From NCBI GenBank assembly GCA_934725855.1, contig CAKVCL010000027.1, forward strand, positions 1 to 44,922: DNA of 44,922 nt. Reading direction: 5' to 3'. The stretch's first letter is position 1, and each line of letters opens with the position of its first letter. The position numbers and the translations under genes were made by a program. This DNA is from an uncultured Cellulosilyticum sp. Its GTDB lineage: Bacteria > Bacillota > Clostridia > Lachnospirales > Cellulosilyticaceae. Below, piece after piece: positions 7,665 to 18,011 of this stretch. The notes beneath the pieces are model-generated. The model had not been told where the DNA came from. It did no database searches and saw nothing but the letters and a program-made list of their open reading frames with translations.

Positions 7665-8135
7665 TTAGATATTTTTAATCTTAAACTCACGTTCATTGGC
7701 ACGGCGTACATCTTTCTTAGCAATATCTTGACGTTTGTCATGGAGTTTCTTACCACGGGCAAGACCCATTTCAACTTTTACAAGACTGCCTTTAATATAA
7801 ACACGCATTGGCACAATGGTCATACCCTTTTGAGTGGTTTCACCAATGAGTTTATTGATTTCACGTTTATGAAGTAACAACTTACGTGTACGTAAAGGCT
7901 CTTTATTAAAGATATTCCCATGGTCATATGGGTTGATGTGCATATTGTAAATATATGCTTCACCGTTCTTGATTTTAATAAAGCTTTCTTTTACTGAGCA
8001 TCCTCCTTGGCGTACAGATTTTACTTCTGTTCCTGCAAGCACGATACCTGCTTCATAAACTTCTTCAATAAAGTAGTCATGATGTGCTTTCTTGTTGTTT
8101 GCAATGACTTTAAAACCTGTTCTATCTTTAGCCAT
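7665..8135 (-). CDS. smpB: SsrA-binding protein SmpB
   Basis: The 156-residue protein binds the tRNA-like part of tmRNA and brings it to stalled ribosomes. Length and motifs are typical: [28 protein letters not shown] near the N-terminus, HINPYDHGN in the middle of the OB-fold barrel, [13 protein letters not shown] as the conserved basic segment, and a basic tail ([13 protein letters not shown]) that enters the mRNA channel. The ATG at 8135 follows AAAGGAGCAGACT. ssrA starts 48 bases downstream, with no terminator between them. Confidence 0.98.
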   Translation of the reverse strand: MAKDRTGFKVIANNKKAHHDYFIEEVYEAGIVLAGTEVKSVRQGGCSVKESFIKIKNGEAYIYNMHINPYDHGNIFNKEPLRTRKLLLHKREINKLIGETTQKGMTIVPMRVYIKGSLVKVEMGLARGKKLHDKRQDIAKKDVRRANEREFKIKNI

Positions 8136-8260
8136 AGTCTGCTCCTTTCTTCATAATTTACGTTAGTTTATTATATCATAAATTGTAAGATATGCAAGAG
8201 TCCACATAACTTTTTTTACATAACCTCAGCATTCTATATGAACTCTACTAGAAGCCTTCA

Positions 8261-8316
8261 CTATTCTTGCGCATTTCCATTCACATGACTAACCATTTGC
8301 TCTAAAAGATTTAAAA
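8261..8316 (-). pseudogene. Possible remnant of a second BFD-like C-terminus
   Basis: A short stop-bounded frame reads LLNLLEQMVSHVNGNAQE, which resembles the end of the neighbouring BFD-like protein (ASIEGILEQMREHMEG). The DNA also shares atttgctctaaaa. It lies beyond the terminator at 8333-8360 and has no start, so it is at best a fossil of a duplication. Confidence 0.25.
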
Positions 8317-8332
8317 GATTGATCCACTAAAA

Positions 8333-8360
8333 AAGCAAGTGCTTGAATATACACTTGCTT
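8333..8360 (-). terminator. Terminator after the BFD-like gene
   Basis: AAGCAAGTG (8333-8341) and CACTTGCTT (8352-8360) are perfect arms. The minus-strand transcript continues with TTTTTT. Confidence 0.85.
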
Positions 8361-8412
8361 CGAAGTTTTAGTTCTGTTTTCTATAGTTTAATATACGTTT
8401 GTATTAGAGTAT

Positions 8413-8628
8413 CTAGCCTTCCATATGTTCTCTCATTTGCTCTAAAATTCCTTCGATACTTGCCTTGCAGCGACTTCCGTTGCAACGTCCTGTCATTGCG
8501 CCTGTTTGTAATTTAATTTTCTCTAAAGTATCCGCACCATTTCTGATGGCCTCTTTAATGGTTTCGCGTGTAATCTGCTTACAGGGGCAAGTTTTAGTGA
8601 GTCTATCTTTAATTTGTTCTTCTGTCAT
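8413..8628 (-). CDS. BFD-like [2Fe-2S] protein
   Basis: The 71-residue protein is a stand-alone bacterioferritin-associated-ferredoxin-like (Fer2_BFD) domain. The four cluster ligands are in the pattern CPC...CNGSRC; counted from the upstream TTG they are Cys19, 21, 54 and 59. Such domains usually pass electrons next to an FAD-dependent oxidoreductase. Here the upstream gene (8655-9059) is the remnant of an NADH oxidase, so the electron partner may have been lost. I choose the ATG at 8628; a TTG at 8643 would add five residues, and neither has a strong ribosome binding site. Confidence 0.8.
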   Translation of the reverse strand: MTEEQIKDRLTKTCPCKQITRETIKEAIRNGADTLEKIKLQTGAMTGRCNGSRCKASIEGILEQMREHMEG

Positions 8629-8654
8629 ATTCTTTACTCGCAATCATTCTTCAT

Positions 8655-9059
8655 TTATTTTGGCTCTCTTGCTGCTAATGCCACTTGATTTAATAAGCCC
8701 CAAGGTTTGTTAAACCAAGGTTGGGAAAAGAAATCGGTCATAGATAACTCGTCTACTGTCATTTGATTTTGAATCACCACAGAGAGTGTATTCATTAGTT
8801 CCGTCACATCATAACGAGAGGCAATCTGCCCTCCTAATACTCTACCTGAGGTTTCATCAAATACCAATTTAAGCTTGGTGCTTTCATAGTCTGGCATAAA
8901 CTCTGGTCTATAATTTTCTTCAATCATTGCTGCCCCTACTTTATAGGATGTCGTTGCTTTTGCGACTTCTTCTATAAGACCTGTGGAAGCTATATTATAG
9001 TCATAAATTCTAATCCCTGCTGTGCCCGCATGTGTACAACCAATGACAATGACCTTCAT
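8655..9059 (-). pseudogene. NADH oxidase / CoA-disulfide reductase, internally deleted
   Basis: The 134 residues join the first 14 or so of an NADH oxidase (MKVIVIGCTHAGTA, the FAD-binding start) directly to the C-terminal dimerisation domain (GIRIYDYNIASTGL...SRYDVTELMNTLSVVIQNQMTVDELSMTDFFSQPWFNKPW). Family members have about 440-460 residues, so about 300 are missing, including the rest of the FAD site, the NAD domain and the redox-active cysteine. The frame is kept across the junction near 9017. The gene has a good ribosome binding site (GGAGGTTAGT). No oxidase activity is possible; a residual dimerising fragment could be made. Confidence 0.85.
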
Positions 9060-9111
9060 ATACTAACCTCCATTATAAATATGCCTAAATACTATCTGTT
9101 AGTATATGCAC

Positions 9112-9151
9112 AAATGCCGCTTTCATTCTCTGTGGAAGAAAAGCGGCATTT
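9112..9151 (-). terminator. Hairpin overlapping the end of the amidase gene
   Basis: AAATGCCGCTTT (9112-9123) and AAAGCGGCATTT (9140-9151) are perfect 12-base arms around the amidase stop codon. There is no clear T-tract, so it may act as a 3' stabiliser rather than a strong terminator. Confidence 0.5.
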
Positions 9152-9815
9152 GTTTCATCCATTTTTCAATTTTATGTTTTACGTGCTCCATCCATGAAAT
9201 CTCATTGGAATCTCTCTGAAGCGTTTCATAATTGGTTTCAATTTTTTGTTTAAAATGTACCCAATGATTTAAAATCAGTCTTGGACAAGGTTTTCCACTA
9301 AAATCTTGATGGGTTTTGACATCATCAAGCGAAATATTATAGTACTGCATTAAATAAGCGACTAGCTTGGCTGCATTTTCTTCTGCTTTTTCATAATTTC
9401 CTGACTCACAAATTTCAATGCCTATGCCATATTGATTGCCCTCCTTAGTTCCTGCATGAAAAGCAATCTCTGTGGGTGGAATGGCTTCTATAATTTCATG
9501 GTCATCCACAGCAATATGAAACGATGTGCTAGAGGTATTATTAGCATTAGACAAATAGTCCACTTCATTTTGAGCCGTACTTTGACTATTGGCTGTATTA
9601 TGAATGACAATATATTTAATTTTTCGCTTTTGATTAGGCCGTTTATTCCCTACATGGATGTCTTGCACCTTATAAGGCACACCAATTGCTGCTGTTACCT
9701 CTTCTGGTATTAAAGGCATGGGTTTTACTTCTTTAAAAAAAGCTATTATCATCAGTACTAAACTACATCCTACTAAGAAAGAAACACCTTTCCTAATGAC
9801 TCTCATTACTTTCAC
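9123..9815 (-). CDS. N-acetylmuramoyl-L-alanine amidase (Amidase_2), membrane-anchored
   Basis: The 230-residue protein has a basic start and one hydrophobic segment (SFLVGCSLVLMIIAFF) that acts as an uncleaved anchor or signal, then an Amidase_2 (PGRP-like zinc amidase) domain. Visible motifs are YIVIHNTAN with the first zinc His, the substrate loop SFHIAVDDHEI, AFHAGTKEGNQYGIGIEI, and THQDFSGKPCP with the second His and the Cys ligand. It should cut the amide bond between MurNAc and L-Ala in peptidoglycan at the cell surface. I choose the GTG at 9815, six bases after AGGGGG; the frame is open 31 codons upstream but that part shows no ribosome binding site. The neighbours give no specific role (remodelling or germination). 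Confidence 0.88.
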   Translation of the reverse strand: MKVMRVIRKGVSFLVGCSLVLMIIAFFKEVKPMPLIPEEVTAAIGVPYKVQDIHVGNKRPNQKRKIKYIVIHNTANSQSTAQNEVDYLSNANNTSSTSFHIAVDDHEIIEAIPPTEIAFHAGTKEGNQYGIGIEICESGNYEKAEENAAKLVAYLMQYYNISLDDVKTHQDFSGKPCPRLILNHWVHFKQKIETNYETLQRDSNEISWMEHVKHKIEKWMKQMPLFFHRE

Positions 9816-10014
9816 TTTTTTCCCCCTATATTCGTAAATGCCCGTATAAATAAAAAATGCTTTTGTATAAAACCATAGCTGTATTTTATACAAAAGCATC
9901 TTATACACTTTAATGACTTCTTATTTTTCTTATCTTTTACATTATACGACTTATTTTACGGATTCGCTACAGGGTAATCACAATTTTTCCTGTCGATATA
10001 TGGAAATGTACTCG

Positions 10015-12231
10015 TTACTCTTCTTCCTCTTCACGTTCAGTCACTAAGCTACCTTCTTGCTTATAGAACTCTTCTTCGGTTACAAATCTAAAGTCTGTCG
10101 TTCTTGTCATCGTATCGGTTTTAATAACTTGAACAAATACTTTATCGCCTAAACGGTAAATTTGCTTCGTATGTTCACCTATGAAGCGATGGCCTTGTTC
10201 ATCAAAGATATAGTAATCATCAGCCATTTCATTGACATGCACTAGCCCTTCTACTGTATTAGGCAGTTCCACATAGCAGCCCCAAGAAGTGGTTCCTGTG
10301 ATAACCCCTTGGAACATCTTGCCTACGTACTGCTCCATATACTCTACTTTCTTAAGTTTAATCGTTTCACGTTCTGCTTCATCGGCTCGGCGTTCACGAA
10401 GAGAACATTGTTTAGCTACATCTGGCATCTTATCTGCTAGTTTAGCTTCACGTTTACCTTCTAACTGATGGTGTAAGTTGTATTTAATAATACGGTGAAT
10501 TTGAAGGTCTGGATAACGACGGATTGGTGAAGTAAAGTGACAATAGTACTTAGCAGCTAAACCAAAGTGTCCATTGCACTCTGCTGTATAGCGTGCTTGT
10601 TTCATAGAACGAAGGAGTAAGTGACTAATGATGCTTTCTTCTGGTGTCCCTTCTATATTTTCTAGCACTTTTTGCATATCTTTTGGATGTATCTTGGCTA
10701 CATTGCCTTTAATATGATAACCAAAGTTATTAATAAACTCAGTAAGGGCTAGAATTTTTTCTGGATCTGGATCCTCATGGCTACGGAAAATAAATGGTTT
10801 TTCTTGCCAGAAGTAATCTTCTGCTATCGTTTCATTACATACCAGCATGAACTCTTCAATGATACGTGTTGCCACATTTCGATCATAAGGTTTGATTTCA
10901 AGTGGCGTGCCTTCCTTATCCAAAATAACCTTTGTTTCTGGAAAATCAAAATCAATCGCACCACGTTTAAAACGTTTACGGCGTAATATAGCAGCCAAAT
11001 CTTCCATGTTCTTAAACATCTCAATAAAATCTTTATAACGTTCTTTTAATGTGCCGTCTTCATCTTCATCCATTAAGATTTTCTTGACACTGGTATAACT
11101 CATACGTTCATCGATTCTAATGACACTTTCCATGATTTCATGGTTTTGGACATTACCATTGGCATCAATATCCATCATACAAGTTAATGCCAAACGGTCC
11201 ACATGCGCATTTAATGAGCAGATTCCATTACTCAGCTTATGAGGAAGCATCGGAATGACACGGTCTACAAGGTAAACACTTGTTCCTCTTTCATAAGCTT
11301 CTTTATCCAGTGGACTGTATTCTTTCACATAGTGGGTGACATCTGCAATATGAACCCCTAAACGATAGCCTCCATTACTTAGTTTCTCAATAGAAACCGC
11401 ATCATCAAGGTCTTTTGCATCCTCACCATCAATGGTTACCATTTGAATATCTCTTAAATCTCTACGGCCCCTCTTATCCTTTTCTTCCACTTCAGAAGGT
11501 ATGTTCTCGACTTCATCCATCACTTCTTTAGGGAATTCTTGAGGTAAATCATATTGATAAATAATAGAAAGAATATCTACGCCTGGATCATTGACATGCC
11601 CTAAAATAGAAAGCACCCTGCCTTCTGGATTTCTGCGTTCTTCTGCCCAGTCTGTAATCTTAACAAGCACCTTATGACCTGTTACAGCCCCTTTAGATAA
11701 TTTCTTTGGAATGAAAATATCTCTGGCGTATTTTTGATCATCTGGCACCACAAATCCAAAGTTTTCACTTTCCTGATAAGTTCCGACTAAACTCTCAGGT
11801 CCACGTCTTAAGATTTCAATGACTTCTGCTTCTGTACGTTTTTCAAGTGTTCCTTGCTTTGTAATGCGGCATAATACACGGTCTTTATGAAGCGCCCCAT
11901 TTACTCCAGAGGCAGGAATAAAGATATCTTTTTCCCCTTCCTCATCTAGTATTAAAAAGCCAAACCCTTTTGGATGTCCTTGGAAAGTACCTGCTACTAA
12001 ATTATAGCTTTGAGGCATTGAAAACTTGCCTCTCTTGGTACGAATTACCTTACCGTCACTAATGAGTTCGCCTAGTATCGCTTCAAGTTCATCTCTATCT
12101 GACGTTGGAATTTGCAAAAGCATCATGATTTCCTTTATTTTCATAGGCACGTAATTAGGATTCTTCATCATCTCTAAAATGACTTGTTTCCTTTGGTCAC
12201 TGCTTTTGTTTGCTTCTCTCATCGTGATCAT
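10015..12231 (-). CDS. rnr: Ribonuclease R
   Basis: The 738-residue 3'-5' exoribonuclease degrades structured RNA, including mRNAs released by trans-translation. Domain order is standard: N-terminal winged helix (about 15-75), two cold-shock OB folds (80-215), RNB catalytic domain (about 255-600) and C-terminal S1 domain (about 640-725, MFQGVITGTTSWGCYVEL). The catalytic acidic motif DGEDAKDLDDAVS is at about 268-280. The Lys-rich tail of proteobacterial RNase R is replaced by an acidic end (REEEEE). In many Firmicutes the order is secG-rnr-smpB-ssrA, as it is here apart from the inserted amidase and oxidase remnants. Confidence 0.97.
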   Translation of the reverse strand: MITMREANKSSDQRKQVILEMMKNPNYVPMKIKEIMMLLQIPTSDRDELEAILGELISDGKVIRTKRGKFSMPQSYNLVAGTFQGHPKGFGFLILDEEGEKDIFIPASGVNGALHKDRVLCRITKQGTLEKRTEAEVIEILRRGPESLVGTYQESENFGFVVPDDQKYARDIFIPKKLSKGAVTGHKVLVKITDWAEERRNPEGRVLSILGHVNDPGVDILSIIYQYDLPQEFPKEVMDEVENIPSEVEEKDKRGRRDLRDIQMVTIDGEDAKDLDDAVSIEKLSNGGYRLGVHIADVTHYVKEYSPLDKEAYERGTSVYLVDRVIPMLPHKLSNGICSLNAHVDRLALTCMMDIDANGNVQNHEIMESVIRIDERMSYTSVKKILMDEDEDGTLKERYKDFIEMFKNMEDLAAILRRKRFKRGAIDFDFPETKVILDKEGTPLEIKPYDRNVATRIIEEFMLVCNETIAEDYFWQEKPFIFRSHEDPDPEKILALTEFINNFGYHIKGNVAKIHPKDMQKVLENIEGTPEESIISHLLLRSMKQARYTAECNGHFGLAAKYYCHFTSPIRRYPDLQIHRIIKYNLHHQLEGKREAKLADKMPDVAKQCSLRERRADEAERETIKLKKVEYMEQYVGKMFQGVITGTTSWGCYVELPNTVEGLVHVNEMADDYYIFDEQGHRFIGEHTKQIYRLGDKVFVQVIKTDTMTRTTDFRFVTEEEFYKQEGSLVTEREEEEE

Positions 12232-12409
12232 CTCTTTTCTTTACGACTATCTTTGTTTGGTTTATTCTAACAATTTTTATCACTTCATTCATTAAGCTTT
12301 ACATCATAGTATAAACGAGATAGTCTTTTTTTATGATTTTATTATAGCATATTTTCTAATAAACAACCATATTTTCCCTTAGTATTACACATTTTTCATA
12401 AAATAAAAA

Positions 12410-12438
12410 ACACTCTATCTCTTTTAGAAATAAAGTGT
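12410..12438 (-). terminator. Terminator after secG
   Basis: ACACTCTAT (12410-12418) pairs with ATAAAGTGT (12430-12438) apart from one mismatch. The minus-strand transcript continues with TTTTTTATTTT. This separates secG from rnr, at least in part. Confidence 0.75.
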
Positions 12439-12458
12439 CTTTTCATATGTTCAATTAT

Positions 12459-12938
12459 TTAGTTTGAAGCATTCTCTGAATTTGTATCATCAGAAGTTGC
12501 CCCTTCATCTGCAGCTCCTTCAGCATTTTCCGAATTCTCTGTAGCTTTTTCATCAGCTGCTGTTTCATCTGTAGCTGTTTCGTCAGTTGCAGCTTCTCCT
12601 GATTGGTCTCCTAAGGAAATATTATTAATAGTACCTCCTTCTTGTGTGCCTTCCGTCGTTGAAGTGGTAGGAGTTGTGTTTACAGTACTTTTATTAGGAA
12701 TTAACATAATTAAAAATGCCGTTAAAACAAACACAATCGCTGTAATCTTTGTCCATTGTTCAAACTTACCTTCTAAACTGTGTTTCTTATTCTTTTCCCA
12801 ATAAGAGTTTCCACCACCAGCTGAACCTGTCATTGAACCAAGCCCTGCTGATTTTCCTTCTTGAAGTAAAACAATAACCGTTACTGCTGCTGCTGCAATT
12901 AGGAAAATAATGATTAAAAGTATTCTAAGCATCGTCAT
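12459..12938 (-). CDS. secG: Preprotein translocase subunit SecG with long acidic tail
   Basis: The first 80 or so residues are a typical SecG: two membrane helices (ILLIIIFLIAAAAVTVIVLL and ITAIVFVLTAFLIMLI) around the conserved loop LQEGKSAGLGSMTGSAGGGNSYW. SecG assists SecYE in protein export. The remaining 75 residues are unusual: a Thr-rich linker and then a strongly acidic, low-complexity tail with repeats ATDET-ATDET-AADEK. Most SecG proteins end soon after the second helix. The start is the ATG at 12938 after AGGAGGCTTTTGAGTT; an ATG two codons later is equally possible. It is followed by a terminator and then rnr. Confidence 0.93.
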   Translation of the reverse strand: MTMLRILLIIIFLIAAAAVTVIVLLQEGKSAGLGSMTGSAGGGNSYWEKNKKHSLEGKFEQWTKITAIVFVLTAFLIMLIPNKSTVNTTPTTSTTEGTQEGGTINNISLGDQSGEAATDETATDETAADEKATENSENAEGAADEGATSDDTNSENASN

Positions 12939-13012
12939 AACTCAAAAGCCTCCTTGATACCATATACATACCTCTACTCATCATATCAGATATTGTCCTA
13001 AAAAGCAATAAA

Positions 13013-13807
13013 TTAACCCATAATTGCTGAACTCATACTTAGGCTGACGCTTGCCATTATGTAAGAAAACGCAATTGAAATAATTTCTACAATTAAAATG
13101 ACCATAATGGCTTTTTTCTTTGTGCCATGTGTCACAATACGGTATCCCATAATCATGTATATAATAGAAATGATATTTGCCAAGCTTATGATTCCTGCTA
13201 AAGTAGCTCCTAGAGCACCTTTTCTCATTTCTTCACTCATTAAGAATGAAACAGAAAAAACACTGCCATTTACCCCTACAAAAATAGCTACTAATGCATC
13301 CACACATAAAATGGCATAAGAAACGGTTGTTGCAATCATTACCATTTTAAACAGTGTAGCAAATTTACAACGGTCTTTAACGATTGCTTTTATAATCTGA
13401 ATCAGAAGTGCTGTGAAAAATACAGAAATAAATGCGCCTATAACTGCTCCTATTGTGCCACTAATTCTTGATACTTCATAGGTTTGTGCAAGCTTGCTTT
13501 CATCAAGTCCTGCATTTCTTAATGTTTCGAAGGTCTGCATCTTTACAAGTGGATTAGCAAAATTAAGCAGCATATAAATCGCTGAAAACAAAATAATCCC
13601 CACTACACCAATACTTGCCCCTTTAGTGGGCTCAATGCTAAAGCATTCCTCCATCATTTTAGTAGGTGCAGTAAAAACATGGATAAAGTGTTTATACCAT
13701 GGAGTCACAGCACGAACTTCTTCTTCAATGAGTCGTTCCCTGTCAACGACTGCAAACCCTCCATCCATTTGATCACGTTTTTCTTTTTCTAAATCTAAAT
13801 CGCTCAT
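13013..13807 (-). CDS. Yip1-domain membrane protein
   Basis: The 264-residue protein has a charged N-terminal 60 residues, predicted cytosolic, and then about five membrane helices (for example ASIGVVGIILFSAIYMLLNF, ISGTIGAVIGAFISVFFTAL, IISLANIISIIYMIMGY, AIMVILIVEIISIAFSYI). The segment VFTAPTKMMEECF just before the first helix is typical of Yip1/YIF1-like bacterial proteins. Their function is not well known. The start is the ATG at 13807, after GGGAGGGAGAAAT; a frame open further upstream has no such site. It lies between eno and secG and shows no operon link to either beyond orientation. Confidence 0.7.
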   Translation of the reverse strand: MSDLDLEKEKRDQMDGGFAVVDRERLIEEEVRAVTPWYKHFIHVFTAPTKMMEECFSIEPTKGASIGVVGIILFSAIYMLLNFANPLVKMQTFETLRNAGLDESKLAQTYEVSRISGTIGAVIGAFISVFFTALLIQIIKAIVKDRCKFATLFKMVMIATTVSYAILCVDALVAIFVGVNGSVFSVSFLMSEEMRKGALGATLAGIISLANIISIIYMIMGYRIVTHGTKKKAIMVILIVEIISIAFSYIMASVSLSMSSAIMG

Positions 13808-13897
13808 ATTTCTCCCTCCCATAAATGTTATCAACTCAATTATACACGAACCTACTATAAATAGATAGAATTAACAATTAATTTATTATCACTCAAT

Positions 13898-13933
13898 AAA
13901 AGAAGGCACCTTTTTCCATAAGTACCTTCTTTT
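13898..13933 (-). terminator. eno terminator
   Basis: AAAAGAAGG (13898-13906) pairs with CCTTCTTTT (13925-13933), with GCAC/GTAC extending the stem partly. It lies about 70 bases after the eno stop and gives a T-run on the minus strand. Confidence 0.75.
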
Positions 13934-14001
13934 ATTTGGCTTTAAGCCATTTTATCATCTTGTTTGCTTATTGTCTTTGACGATGCTTTTTTTAATGTAT
14001 C

Positions 14002-15396
<1,395 letters not shown>

Positions 15397-15451
15397 TTAT
15401 TTAATTTATTCATTGCTGTGCTTACGTTAAACTCACATGGATATAAAACAA

Positions 15452-15491
15452 AAAGACACGTGTGGCCTACTAGTCTGACCAACGTGTCTTT
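15452..15491 (-). terminator. Terminator of the glycolytic operon after gpmI
   Basis: AAAGACACGT (15452-15461) and ACGTGTCTTT (15482-15491) are perfect arms with an inner TGG/CCA extension. The minus-strand transcript continues with TTTTTGTTTT. It ends the cggR-gap-pgk-tpiA-gpmI unit. Confidence 0.88.
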
Positions 15492-15682
15492 CTTATAATA
15501 GCTTGCAAGCTTAAATAGCTAGTGAGTAGCTAATTCACTACCTATTTTTTAGTATTGATATATCAATTTTATTTCTTTTTATTTTAAAACTTTTAATACT
15601 TTGGATGGTTATCACTTGTTTTTAATAATCTGCTAGAAAAAACATAAGTGTGTGTGTAATAATATGCTTCTCACCTATTGGA

Positions 15683-17218
15683 CTATTTTACAAGTAAAGA
15701 TTCACCAGTCATTTCTGCTGGTTTTTCCATACCCATCATTTCAATTAATGTTGGTGCGATATCAGCAAGCTTTCCGCCTTCTTTAAGTGTCACACCTTCT
15801 TTGTAATTAACTAATACAAATGGTACTGGATTAGTCGTATGTGCTGTAAATGGTTCACCATTTGAGTAGTCAATCATTTGTTCAGCATTACCGTGGTCAG
15901 CGCAAATAAATGCTTGACCGTTTGTTTCTTCAATTGCTTTAATCACTTGTCCTACTGCAGTATCTACAGCATGGATTGCAGCTTTTGCTGCATCAAGATT
16001 ACCTGTATGGCCTACCATATCTGGGTTGGCAAAGTTACAGATAATCACATCATATTTTTCTGAACGAATAGCATTATCTAACTTGTCTGCTACTTCATAG
16101 ACACTCATTTCAGGTTGAAGGTCATAAGTTGCTACCTTTGGAGATGGTACTAAGATACGATCTTCGCCTTCGTTTGGTTCTTCTTCGCCGCCATTAAAGA
16201 AGAATGTAACGTGAGCATATTTTTCAGTTTCAGCAATACGAAGTTGAGTTTTGCCATTGTTTGCAAGGAATGTTCCAAATGTGTTCGTAAGTTCTTCTGG
16301 AACGAAACATACTTCTGTATTTGGAATGGTTACATCGTATTGAGTAAATGTTGTGAAGCTCGCTTCGATTCTTTCTCTTTCAAAACCATTAAATTCTGGG
16401 TCACAGAATACACGTGTCATTTCACGAGCACGGTCTGGTCTGAAGTTAAAGAAAATAATGCTATCTTCTGGTTTGATTGTACCGATTGCTTCGCCATTTT
16501 CAGTGATAACAGTTGGAACGACGAATTCATCATTTACTTCATTTGCGTAAGAATCAGCAATCGCTTGTACTGGGTCTGATGCTTTAACACCTTCACCAAG
16601 TGCAATCGCTTGATATGCTTTTTCTACACGATCCCATCTATTGTCACGGTCCATTGCATAGTAACGACCAGAAATAGATGCTACTTTTCCTACACCAATT
16701 TCTTTCATTTTAGCAACAAGTGCTTCCATGAATTCTTTTGCAGATGCAGGAGGTGTGTCACGTCCATCAAGGAAAGCGTGCACATAAACTTTAGAAAGGC
16801 CTTCTCTTTTAGCCATTTCTAATAATCCATAAAGATGTTCAATATGACTGTGAACACCACCATCTGATAAAAGCCCAAATAAATGAAGGGCACTATCATT
16901 GGTTTTACAAACATTCATCGCTTTAACTAAAGCTTTATTTTTAAAGAATGTTTCATCTTGGATTGCTTTTGTAATACTCGTAAGTTGTTGGTAGACAATA
17001 CGTCCAGCACCCATATTCAGGTGACCAACTTCTGAGTTACCCATTTGTCCATCTGGAAGTCCTACAGCCATACCACTTGCATAGCCTTTTACTGTAGGAT
17101 ACTTTTTCATGATGGCATCAATATTTGGTTTGTCAGCTTGAGCAACAGCATTTGCTTCATTGTTCTCGTTGATTCCAAAACCATCAAGGATGAGTAATAA
17201 AGTTGTTTGTTTACTCAT
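15683..17218 (-). CDS. gpmI: 2,3-bisphosphoglycerate-independent phosphoglycerate mutase
   Basis: The 511-residue Mn-dependent enzyme converts 3- to 2-phosphoglycerate. Motifs: LLILDGFG at the start (metal Asp), GNSEVGHLNMGAGRIVYQ with the phosphorylated serine, HSHIEHL, the substrate loop FLDGRDTPP, RYYAMDRDNRWDR, FFNFRPDRAREMT, NFANPDMVGHTG and the metal site FICADHGNAEQM. Length is normal for the family. The ATG follows AGGAGAATACAA. It lies 25 bases after tpiA and is the last gene of the glycolytic operon. Confidence 0.98.
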   Translation of the reverse strand: MSKQTTLLLILDGFGINENNEANAVAQADKPNIDAIMKKYPTVKGYASGMAVGLPDGQMGNSEVGHLNMGAGRIVYQQLTSITKAIQDETFFKNKALVKAMNVCKTNDSALHLFGLLSDGGVHSHIEHLYGLLEMAKREGLSKVYVHAFLDGRDTPPASAKEFMEALVAKMKEIGVGKVASISGRYYAMDRDNRWDRVEKAYQAIALGEGVKASDPVQAIADSYANEVNDEFVVPTVITENGEAIGTIKPEDSIIFFNFRPDRAREMTRVFCDPEFNGFERERIEASFTTFTQYDVTIPNTEVCFVPEELTNTFGTFLANNGKTQLRIAETEKYAHVTFFFNGGEEEPNEGEDRILVPSPKVATYDLQPEMSVYEVADKLDNAIRSEKYDVIICNFANPDMVGHTGNLDAAKAAIHAVDTAVGQVIKAIEETNGQAFICADHGNAEQMIDYSNGEPFTAHTTNPVPFVLVNYKEGVTLKEGGKLADIAPTLIEMMGMEKPAEMTGESLLVK

Positions 17219-17243
17219 TTGTATTCTCCTATCTAAACGATTC

Positions 17244-17987
17244 TTAGTAGTTTACGATTGATGCAAATTCTTCTTTAAGAGATGCACCACCTACTAAACC
17301 ACCATCGATATTACCCATGTTGAATAATTCATTGGCATTACCAGCGTTTACGCTACCGCCGTATTGAACGCGTACTTCATCAGCCACTTCGTTTCCGTAT
17401 ACTTCGGCAACCACTTCTCTGATTGCTTTACAAACTTCTTCAGCTTGAGCAGATGTAGCTGTTTTACCTGTCCCGATTGCCCAAATTGGTTCGTAGGCAA
17501 TAACCACTTTTTTAGCATCTTCTGCTTTAACATCTTTAAGTGCGATTTTTGTTTGAAGACGTACAAGGTCGATTGTAACACCTTGTTCTCTTTCAGCTAA
17601 ACTTTCACCAACACAAATGATTGGTACTAAATTGTGCTCAATTGCTTTTAATACTTTTTTGTTAACGGTTTCATTGGTTTCAGCGAAGTATTGTCTTCTT
17701 TCTGAGTGACCAATTACCACATATTTAACACCAAGTTCTACTAACATACTTGGAGCGATTTCACCTGTGAAAGCGCCTTTTTCTTCAAAGTGCATGTTTT
17801 GTGCACCTACAGCAATGGCTGTTCCTTTAACAGCTTCTAAAACAGCTGGAAGGCAAACAAATGGAGGACATACGACTACGTCTACATCTGTTGTATTGAT
17901 TTTGTCTTTTAATGTATTAATAAGTTCTACAGATTGAGCTGGAGTCATGTTCATTTTCCAGTTCCCTGCTACGATTTTCTTACGCAT
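17244..17987 (-). CDS. tpiA: Triosephosphate isomerase
   Basis: The 247-residue TIM barrel interconverts dihydroxyacetone phosphate and glyceraldehyde-3-phosphate. Active-site residues are visible: Lys12 in AGNWKMN, His in VIGHSERR, and Glu in the signature [14 protein letters not shown]. The phosphate-binding GGSV and GGLVGGASL loops are near the C-terminus. It lies between pgk (24 bases upstream) and gpmI (25 bases downstream), without room for separate promoters. Confidence 0.98.
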   Translation of the reverse strand: MRKKIVAGNWKMNMTPAQSVELINTLKDKINTTDVDVVVCPPFVCLPAVLEAVKGTAIAVGAQNMHFEEKGAFTGEIAPSMLVELGVKYVVIGHSERRQYFAETNETVNKKVLKAIEHNLVPIICVGESLAEREQGVTIDLVRLQTKIALKDVKAEDAKKVVIAYEPIWAIGTGKTATSAQAEEVCKAIREVVAEVYGNEVADEVRVQYGGSVNAGNANELFNMGNIDGGLVGGASLKEEFASIVNY

Positions 17988-18011
17988 ATTTCTTACGCTC
18001 CTAACGTGAAA

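Noticed and set aside
16211..16579. Plus-strand reading frame of 122 codons
   Set aside because: It lies fully opposite gpmI, has no ribosome binding site, and its Cys/Phe-rich composition is that of an antisense shadow.
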